Of a stretch of 35,548 nucleotides of DNA, positions 30,383 to 35,548 are shown piece after piece. Source of the DNA: an uncultured Lachnospiraceae bacterium (lineage in GTDB: Bacteria; Bacillota; Clostridia; Lachnospirales; Lachnospiraceae); the NCBI GenBank assembly GCA_947382415.1, contig CANCYO010000029.1:1-35548 (forward strand). The letters run 5' to 3'. Made by a program: the position numbers and the translations under genes. The stretch's first letter is position 1; every line of letters begins with the position of its first letter. Below the pieces are notes generated by a model. That model made no database searches and was not told where the DNA came from. It saw only the letters and a list, made by a program, of their open reading frames with translations.

Positions 30383-31003
30383 ATGGAATGGGTGCTGAGA
30401 AGATACAGGGATTGGCCATTTGTCAGCGCGGTTTTGGTCGCAGTCAATGTTATTGTGTTCTGCCTTTGTATATTTACAGGAGAATTGTTTTACTATAGAG
30501 GAGGCGTGGAGCGTTATGCCATTTTAGAGCAGCATGAGTATGGCAGGCTGCTCTGGGCAATGTTTCTGCACAGTGACACGACGCATTTGTTTAACAATAT
30601 GATCATCCTGTTTTTTCTGGGCGCCATGCTGGAGAAAGAAACCGGTCATATCAGGCTTGCAGTTATCTATTTTCTGTCGGGTCTGGGCGGGAATATTGTA
30701 TCGCTGGCCAGGAAAGTAATGACAGAGAGCAATTCTCTCTCCGTTGGCGCAAGCGGTGCAGTCTTTGGTTTGGACGGTCTGTTGTTGGCGCTGGTTCTCT
30801 TTTCTCAGGATTTTAGAAATTCAGTTTCACCGGGCAGAGTGATGTTGATGGTCGTGTTGTCTTTATATGATGGATTTATGGGAAGTAATATAGATAACGC
30901 TGCCCATGTCGGCGGACTTGTGACAGGGTTTCTCGCCGGTTCTGTATATGTGTCAGTACGGAATATGCGAAATAATAAGAAAAGACGAGAGGTACAGTTT
31001 TGA
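30383..31003 (+). CDS. Rhomboid-family intramembrane serine protease
   Basis: 206 residues with six helices. Catalytic Ser is in VGASGAVFGLDG near residue 125-134, catalytic His in AAHVGGLVTGF near residue 173. Upstream HSDTTHLFNNMIILFF (H-x-x-x-H-L-x-x-N) is the usual L1/helix 2 signature. The protease cuts membrane proteins within or near the lipid. It lies 75 bases after the Tad FHA gene in the same direction; whether it belongs to that operon is open. Its stop overlaps the TTG start of the next gene. Confidence 0.93.
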   Translation: MEWVLRRYRDWPFVSAVLVAVNVIVFCLCIFTGELFYYRGGVERYAILEQHEYGRLLWAMFLHSDTTHLFNNMIILFFLGAMLEKETGHIRLAVIYFLSGLGGNIVSLARKVMTESNSLSVGASGAVFGLDGLLLALVLFSQDFRNSVSPGRVMLMVVLSLYDGFMGSNIDNAAHVGGLVTGFLAGSVYVSVRNMRNNKKRREVQF

Positions 31004-31995
31004 ATATTCATATCTACTATGGCGGAAGAGGTATAATAGACGATCCAACCAGCTATGTCATCAGAAAGATGCAGGAGGTTTTGGAGGAATTGCGTGTCAA
31101 TGTGACGCGCTATAATCTGTATGAATTGAAGAATACTATTCCCACTCTGCCTCAGACCCTGAAGGAGGCAGACGGTATTATTCTTGCGACTACAGTGGAG
31201 TGGTTTGGCATCGGCGGATATATGCAGCAGTTTCTGGATGCCTGTTGGCTTTATGGCGATAAAGAGCGCATTGCCGGAATCTATATGTGCCCTATTGTAA
31301 TGTCTACAACTTATGGAGAGCGGGAGGCAAAGCTGGATCTCGCGAATGCATGGGAGATATTGGGCGGTCTGCCCTGCAGCGGTATCTGCGGATATATTGA
31401 AAATACACTTACTCTGGAGATGAACGAAAATTACACCAAGATAATTGAAAAGAAGGCGGAGAATTTATACCGAACGATCAATCAGCGCGCGTCTAATTTC
31501 CCTGCAAGTAATCAGGCGGTGCGTCAAAAGATAGCGGTGTCACCGGCAATTGATCTGTCTCCTCAGGAGACGGAACAATTGTCCAGTTATGTGGCGGACG
31601 ACAGATATGTGCAGCGTCAGAAAGAAGATATCCGGGAGCTTGCCAGTCTTTTCAGGGATAAAATGAATCAGGGCGGCGAGGGTGAGGAGGAGTATATCTC
31701 TGAACTGAGAAAAGTTTATAAACCGCAAGCCGGTTTTCATGCAGTCTGTGTGATTAATATTGAGGAAAAGAGCAAGCCTCTGGTGCTGGATATCAAAGGT
31801 CCGGATCTGGAATGCGATTATGGTTCCTGCGAGCAGCCGGATATGGTGATGAATACCGGAAGAACCGTCATGGAAGATATTGTGAATGGCCGTATGACCT
31901 TTCAGAGAGCTTTTATGTCCGGCGCTATGACGACAAAGGGAGATATGAAGCTTTTGAGGATGCTGGATCAGGTATTTGCTTTTGAAGAGAAGTAA
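31000..31995 (+). CDS. Flavodoxin-fold plus SCP2-like domain protein
   Basis: 331 residues from a TTG start at 31000 (GAGAGG site) overlapping the rhomboid stop. Residues 1-165 have an NADPH-dependent FMN reductase/flavodoxin fold: IHIYYGGRGIIDDPTSYVI, IILATTVEWFGIGGYMQQFLD, PIVMSTTYGER. Residues 225-331 resemble the SCP2 sterol-carrier fold (DLECDYGSCEQPDMVMNTGRTV, then RMTFQRAFMSGAMTTKGDMKLL). The two domains are joined by a helical region. The reaction is unknown; cofactor residues are partly recognisable (GG/GxGGYMQQF). The fusion occurs in Clostridia, as far as I recall. Confidence 0.8.
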   Translation: MNIHIYYGGRGIIDDPTSYVIRKMQEVLEELRVNVTRYNLYELKNTIPTLPQTLKEADGIILATTVEWFGIGGYMQQFLDACWLYGDKERIAGIYMCPIVMSTTYGEREAKLDLANAWEILGGLPCSGICGYIENTLTLEMNENYTKIIEKKAENLYRTINQRASNFPASNQAVRQKIAVSPAIDLSPQETEQLSSYVADDRYVQRQKEDIRELASLFRDKMNQGGEGEEEYISELRKVYKPQAGFHAVCVINIEEKSKPLVLDIKGPDLECDYGSCEQPDMVMNTGRTVMEDIVNGRMTFQRAFMSGAMTTKGDMKLLRMLDQVFAFEEK

Positions 31996-32055
31996 ATGCT
32001 CGCAGAAAGAAATAAATGATTGCAGAAAGAAGATTTTGAGAGGCGGGAAGAAAGA

Positions 32056-32466
32056 ATGAAAAAGGATAATTGCATTTTTTGTAAAATAGCTAATGGGGAG
32101 ATTCCGTCCAACACTGTTTACGAGGATAAAAATTTTCGTGTGATTCTGGATTTGGGACCGGCTACCAGAGGACATGCACTGTTGATTCCCAAGGAGCATG
32201 CGGATAATCTCTATGAGCTCCCCGAGGAACTGGCGGCAGAAGTGCTGCCTGCAGCTAAAAAGGTTGCTGCAGCAATGAGAAAGAAATTACAGTGCGACGG
32301 ATTGAATCTTGTGCAGAATAACGGCGAAACGGCCGGACAGACAGTGATGCATTTTCATTTGCACATGATTCCGCGTTATGAGAATGACGGACAACAGATT
32401 AACTGGACTCCGGGGAAGCCGTCCCAGGAGGAGCTGGAAGCTACCATGAAACAGCTCGTGGAATAG
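32056..32466 (+). CDS. HIT-family nucleotide hydrolase
   Basis: 136 residues from the ATG at 32056 behind GCGGGAAGAAAG. The HIT triad HFHLHMIPR (H-x-H-x-H) is near residue 99, and CIFCKIANGEIPS at the N-terminus gives a zinc CxxC. Members are Hint-type purine nucleoside phosphoramidases or AP4A hydrolases in the cytoplasm. Housekeeping role; co-directional with the fumarase genes, gap about 60 bases. Confidence 0.95.
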   Translation: MKKDNCIFCKIANGEIPSNTVYEDKNFRVILDLGPATRGHALLIPKEHADNLYELPEELAAEVLPAAKKVAAAMRKKLQCDGLNLVQNNGETAGQTVMHFHLHMIPRYENDGQQINWTPGKPSQEELEATMKQLVE

Positions 32467-32527
32467 TGCTGGAGATATCGATAAAGCAAATTGCGGGAAT
32501 AGTCTGCGATGTGCAGGGAGTATGTGG

Positions 32528-33370
32528 ATGAGAACAATAGATGTCGGGATCATAACGGATAACATTAAAGAGATGTGCATTGAAGCAAATCATTTTCTTT
32601 CGGAGGATATGAAGGAAGCTTTGCAGACAGCGCACACACAGGAGAAATCTCCGCTGGGAAAACAGATTCTGGATCAATTACAGGAGAATCTGCAAATTGC
32701 AGGGAAGGATATGATCCCTATTTGTCAGGATACCGGTATGGCGGTTATTTTTGTTGAGATTGGACAGGACGTTCACTTTGCGGGCGGTATATTGGAGGAT
32801 GCGATTAATGAAGGGGTGCGTCAGGGGTATGTTGACGGGTATCTGCGCAAATCTGTAGTCAAAGATCCTTTGTACCGGGATAATACCAAAGATAATACCC
32901 CTGCTGTTATTCATTATAGCATGGTTGAAGGCGATCAGGTGAAGCTCACGGTGGCTCCAAAAGGATTTGGAAGCGAAAATATGAGCCGCGTATTCATGCT
33001 GAAGCCCGCGGACGGTGTGGAAGGCGTTAAGCAGGCGGTGCTCACAGCGGTGAAGGATGCGGGACCAAATGCCTGTCCCCCTATGGTGGTGGGAGTGGGT
33101 ATCGGAGGAACCTTTGAAAAGTGTGCTCTCATGGCAAAACAGGCGCTGACCCGGCCTGTGAATGAACATTCGACGATTCCGTATGTGAGAGAGTTGGAAG
33201 AGGAATTGTTGAACAGGATCAACAACTCCGGTATAGGCCCCGGAGGATTGGGCGGGAGCACTACAGCTTTTGCAGTCAATATCAACACATATCCCACTCA
33301 TATTGCAGGTCTGCCGGTAGCAGTCAATATCTGCTGTCATGTGAACCGCCATGCCGTGAGAATGATATAG
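32528..33370 (+). CDS. fumA: Class I (Fe-S) fumarate hydratase, alpha subunit
   Basis: The ATG at 32528 is preferred: GGGAG lies 7 bases before it, while the ATG at 32522 is only 1 base away. The product is 280 residues with the Fe-S hydratase N-terminal domain: CQDTGMAVIFVEIG near residue 61 holds one cluster Cys, and ACPPMVVGVGIGGTFEKCALMAK near 180-200 the others. The enzyme converts fumarate and malate with a 4Fe-4S cluster. The beta subunit follows 54 bases later. L-tartrate dehydratase is the alternative for the same fold; the gene pair is generally annotated as fumarase in anaerobes. Confidence 0.93.
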   Translation: MRTIDVGIITDNIKEMCIEANHFLSEDMKEALQTAHTQEKSPLGKQILDQLQENLQIAGKDMIPICQDTGMAVIFVEIGQDVHFAGGILEDAINEGVRQGYVDGYLRKSVVKDPLYRDNTKDNTPAVIHYSMVEGDQVKLTVAPKGFGSENMSRVFMLKPADGVEGVKQAVLTAVKDAGPNACPPMVVGVGIGGTFEKCALMAKQALTRPVNEHSTIPYVRELEEELLNRINNSGIGPGGLGGSTTAFAVNINTYPTHIAGLPVAVNICCHVNRHAVRMI

Positions 33371-33424
33371 CAGATTCCATCAGACAGAGGATATGCCAAA
33401 AGTTTGGAAAGGCAGTTGGACTAT

Positions 33425-33979
33425 ATGGATAAATATGTCAATGTACCATTTGATGCGGAGATTGCGGCAGATCTCCGTGCAGGAGATTATGTTTATTTAA
33501 CGGGCACGATTTACACGGCCCGGGATGCCGCCCATAAAAGAATGTTTGAAGCGCTGCAAAAAGGGGAGGATTTACCCCTGAATATGGAAAATAATGTTAT
33601 ATACTATATGGGGCCGTCCCCTGCCCGGGAGGGAAGACCCATAGGCTCTGCGGGGCCTACTACGTCCAGCCGGATGGATAAATATGCTCCGGCATTATTG
33701 GACTTGGGTTTGAAAGGAATGATAGGCAAAGGAAAGCGGTCTGAGGATGTGAAGAATGCCATTATTCGTAACGGAGCGGTTTATTTTGCTGCTGTCGGAG
33801 GCGCGGGGGCGCTTCTTTCCCGTTCCATCACGCATTCGGAAGTGATTGCATATGATGATCTGGGAACAGAGGCAATTCGCAGACTCGAGGTGGAGAATTT
33901 TCCTGTTATTGTGGTCATAGATTCACAGGGAAATAATCTATATGAGACAGCTATCCGGGAATACAGGACGGAAGACTAG
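33425..33979 (+). CDS. fumB: Class I (Fe-S) fumarate hydratase, beta subunit
   Basis: The likely start is the ATG at 33425 (MDKYVNVPFDAEI), whose product matches the usual start of this subunit; an in-frame TTG at 33404 is possible. 184 residues with the family block GDYVYLTGTIYTARDAAHKRM, then YYMGPSPAREGRPIGSAGPTTSSRMD and GAVYFAAVGGAGALLS. It binds the substrate and completes the active site of the alpha subunit. The two genes make one enzyme. A dyad (33991-34027) follows the stop. Confidence 0.93.
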   Translation: MDKYVNVPFDAEIAADLRAGDYVYLTGTIYTARDAAHKRMFEALQKGEDLPLNMENNVIYYMGPSPAREGRPIGSAGPTTSSRMDKYAPALLDLGLKGMIGKGKRSEDVKNAIIRNGAVYFAAVGGAGALLSRSITHSEVIAYDDLGTEAIRRLEVENFPVIVVIDSQGNNLYETAIREYRTED

Positions 33980-33990
33980 GCTCGTTATCG

Positions 33991-34027
33991 GTTTGTCGAA
34001 AGGTTTTCAAAAAAGCGATTGACAAAC
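33991..34027. repeat. Dyad overlapping the tRNA promoter -35
   Basis: GTTTGTC (33991-33997) and GACAAAC (34021-34027) are exact inverted copies, 23 bases apart. The right arm is part of TTGACA. The same arms occur in the hairpin at 2297-2351. Confidence 0.6.
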
Positions 34028-34047
34028 AGAGTCTCCTTAGGTATAAT
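34019..34047 (+). promoter_or_regulatory. Consensus promoter of tRNA-Ser
   Basis: TTGACA at 34019-34024, 17 bases, TATAAT at 34042-34047, both perfect. The likely start near 34054 precedes a hairpin GTCAC-AGAG-GTGAC (34057-34070) and the tRNA. Confidence 0.85.
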
Positions 34048-34106
34048 AATTTTTGCGTCACAGAGGTGACAAAACAGCATATTGGCAGAGTCGCAGTTCG
34101 GATTAC

Positions 34107-34194
34107 GGAGAAATACTCAAGAGGCCGAAGAGGCGCCCCTGCTAAGGGTGTAGGTCGGGCAACCGGCGCGAGGGTTCAAATCCCTCTTTCTCCG
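34107..34194 (+). tRNA. tRNA-Ser (GCU)
   Basis: Acceptor stem GGAGAAA (34107-34113) pairs with TTTCTCC (34187-34193), discriminator G at 34194. D-arm CTC/GAG, anticodon stem CGCCC/GGGTG with loop CTGCTAA (anticodon GCT at 34141-34143), long variable arm TCGGGCAACCGGC-like as expected for Ser, and T-arm GAGGG TTCAAAT CCCTC. CCA is not encoded. The tRNA reads AGC and AGU codons. Confidence 0.97.
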
Positions 34195-34214
34195 CTCACT
34201 CTGCCAGATAGTGT

Positions 34215-34252
34215 CAGCAGTATCTTATAGGATACTGCTGATTTTGTTTTTC
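34215..34252 (+). terminator. Terminator after tRNA-Ser
   Basis: CAGCAGTATC (34215-34224) and GATACTGCTG (34231-34240) pair perfectly, 10 bases, loop of 6, then ATTTTGTTTTT. Confidence 0.92.
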
Positions 34253-34337
34253 AAATAATCAGGTTTATTTTGCGAGGGTTGTGAGAGCACAACTTTTGAT
34301 GAAATCTAAAATGAATATGAAAGTTGGTACAAAAAAT

Positions 34338-34366
34338 TGACATAATATGGCACCAATGTTATTATT
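34338..34366 (+). promoter_or_regulatory. Candidate promoter for the AT-rich membrane protein
   Basis: TTGACA at 34338-34343, 17 bases, TATTAT at 34361-34366. About 45 bases of leader precede the GTG at 34418. Confidence 0.7.
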
Positions 34367-34417
34367 AATGCGCTTGATAAGATAGCAATGAATTACAAAA
34401 GAGTGAGGTAAAGAACT

Positions 34418-35260
34418 GTGAGAAAGAAAATAGCGGTTTTCTCGATATTATTAGGCATAGTTGGAGTGATTTTGACAGTCAGAGGGGCTGTTGCAAACGG
34501 ACGCCCCACCATAAATTTACATGAAGTAGATGCTGACTTTGATAAGGTTGGATACTTTGATTCTGTGGAGGCAGATATTTCTCTTTTGATAGATTGCTTT
34601 GCCATGGAAGTGACCGGAACCAAATTTGGGATCAAGACAAATGAGGAATTCATTTATATTATGCCCATAACAGATAATGAGCGTAATGAGGTTTATTACA
34701 TTGGAGTGAAAGTGGGGGAGAACGATAAAAGCCTCTGTGATAAAATAGCATTGCTTACTCACGCGTATTTTTTTAAGGAATTAGAAAATAATGGAACAGC
34801 CATGATTCATAGATCCGGTTTTGTGAATAAGATGAGCAAAAGACATTACAATATATACAGAGAGTGGTTTGAAGAGACTGGATGGTTTGAATCGGAAGAA
34901 GAAATTGAGCGATATGCATTGCCGATTTTGTTTGACACAACTGCTCATCCTGAGGCTTCCAAAGTATTAATGCCCTGGAGCTTAGGATTTTTGGCCACTG
35001 GCATATTGCTGCTGCTGTGGGGTATACTGCCTGCGAAAGTTTCAACCCGAAAGAAAAAACCATCGCAAAAAAGGCCGACAAATTCTAATATTATGATCAA
35101 TGGTGTTTCTTATCCCAGGGAGAGGTTGGAAAGAGTCAATCTCTGTGTCAAGCATGGGGCAAAGGATTTTGCAATTGACGAACTGGTAAATGTGACAGGG
35201 ATGAAGGCCGAAGAAGCGGATGAAATTATTAAACAGTGGCGTAAATATTACAGGGATTAA
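34418..35260 (+). CDS. Unknown two-helix membrane protein
   Basis: 280 residues from a GTG start; GTGAGGTAAAG is the likely ribosome site. Helix 1 is IAVFSILLGIVGVILTV (about 5-21), then a hydrophilic domain of about 160 residues outside, helix 2 near 190-207 (LGFLATGILLLLWGIL), a basic patch TRKKKPSQKRP, and a cytoplasmic C-terminal helical part (RVNLCVKHGAKDFAIDELV, EEADEIIKQWRKYY) that looks a little like the ribosomal L7/L12 or UBA-type helical fold. I do not recognise a family. It is clearly richer in A/T than its neighbours and sits just after a tRNA, as acquired genes often do. Confidence 0.7.
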   Translation: MRKKIAVFSILLGIVGVILTVRGAVANGRPTINLHEVDADFDKVGYFDSVEADISLLIDCFAMEVTGTKFGIKTNEEFIYIMPITDNERNEVYYIGVKVGENDKSLCDKIALLTHAYFFKELENNGTAMIHRSGFVNKMSKRHYNIYREWFEETGWFESEEEIERYALPILFDTTAHPEASKVLMPWSLGFLATGILLLLWGILPAKVSTRKKKPSQKRPTNSNIMINGVSYPRERLERVNLCVKHGAKDFAIDELVNVTGMKAEEADEIIKQWRKYYRD

Positions 35261-35285
35261 AATTCCAATAATCTGGTAAAATATG

Positions 35286-35315
35286 TTGACAAGCAGTAGA
35301 AAAATATGCTATTAT
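35286..35315 (+). promoter_or_regulatory. Upstream strong promoter of the downstream rRNA-like leader
   Basis: TTGACA at 35286-35291, 18 bases, TATTAT at 35310-35315, after an A/T-rich stretch. Confidence 0.65.
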
Positions 35316-35321
35316 TAAATC

Positions 35322-35359
35322 CCACCGCGAAAACTTACTTCTGCGGTGGAAAATTTTCT
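35322..35359 (+). terminator. Hairpin between the two tandem promoters
   Basis: CCACCGC (35322-35328) and GCGGTGG (35343-35349) pair perfectly, then AAAATTTTCT. It could end transcripts of the preceding gene or fold the 5' end of transcripts from the first promoter, whose start should fall here. Confidence 0.5.
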
Positions 35360-35370
35360 AAAAAAAGCAG

Positions 35371-35399
35371 TTGACAAAGCAAAATACCTGTGATACTAT
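35371..35399 (+). promoter_or_regulatory. Downstream strong promoter
   Basis: TTGACA at 35371-35376, 17 bases, TACTAT at 35394-35399. Confidence 0.7.
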
Positions 35400-35548
35400 A
35401 TCAGAGTTGTCGCTGAGTTGACAGCAAGGGCAAACAGACAGAGTAAAATTCAGAAGTGTCTGGAAAGCCTGGCTGAGTCCGACAGGATTCAGAACGAACC
35501 TTGACAAATAAACAGCAATGCAACCCTGAAAATTCCAGAAGCGGAGTA
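35400..35548 (+). other. Probable rRNA operon leader, cut by the window end
   Basis: Non-coding, contains GAACCTTGACAAATAAACAG and CTGAAAATTCCAGAAG, of the type I remember before 16S genes in Lachnospiraceae. Two tandem strong promoters precede it. No 16S sequence is reached, so this is inference. Confidence 0.5.

Noticed and set aside
1..35548. CRISPR array, insertion sequence, prophage or toxin-antitoxin system
   Set aside because: No regularly spaced direct repeats of 23-40 bases, no transposase or integrase motifs, no phage genes; short repeats found are in-gene or spacer repeats.

Overview
The window looks like a piece of chromosome from a Gram-positive, endospore-lineage Clostridia, most likely Lachnospiraceae. 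The signs are polyG-free purine-rich Shine-Dalgarno sites, frequent TTG starts, a BofA-family sporulation gene beside a YaaL-like gene, a DUF6240/FliK-like gene beside flagellin and FliS, and a Gram-positive type of Tad pilus locus. The taxonomic call is inference from gene content; no rRNA gene lies inside the window. I see no insertion sequence, prophage, CRISPR array or defence locus. Almost all genes are on the + strand.

Left part (1-9.9 kb), metabolic and envelope genes: a DUF1189-like membrane protein, a TatD-family DNase, a small cupin, a three-gene membrane/regulator group (DUF2975-like, Cro/C1-type HTH, DUF4153/DUF4173-like), a HAD phosphatase on the - strand, a DUF4358-like lipoprotein, an MBOAT acyltransferase with its DHHW (AlgX/AlgJ-like) partner, and rsmA. 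The lipoprotein, MBOAT and DHHW genes read as one surface-polysaccharide acylation unit.

Middle (10-20.2 kb): a 905-residue TPR protein with an acidic repeat linker and a C-terminal AAA+-like domain that has lost its Walker motifs; glgB; then a flagellar group (DUF6240/FliK-like protein, flagellin, FliS) behind a sigma-D-like promoter; then a yaaL-like gene on the - strand that overlaps fliS tail to tail, divergent from bofA.

Tad pilus locus (20.2-30.3 kb): a promoter and structured leader, then prepilin peptidase, TadZ-like, TadA/CpaF ATPase, TadB-like, TadC-like with a large inserted domain, Flp1 pilin, DUF5702 protein, TadE-like protein with a duplicated His/Cys module, a second prepilin peptidase, a small TadE-like protein, and a DUF6382-FHA protein. 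There is no secretin or TadD lipoprotein, as expected for a one-membrane cell. This is the most distinctive system in the window. Its unusual points are a TadZ without a nucleotide-binding loop, two intact peptidases, a TadC with an extra outside domain, a very long pilin leader and an FHA phospho-sensor.

Right part (30.3-35.5 kb): rhomboid protease, flavodoxin-SCP2 fusion, HIT hydrolase, two-subunit Fe-S fumarase, tRNA-Ser(GCU) with a strong promoter and terminator, an AT-rich unknown membrane protein, and finally two strong tandem promoters and a leader that look like the upstream region of an rRNA operon cut off by the window end.
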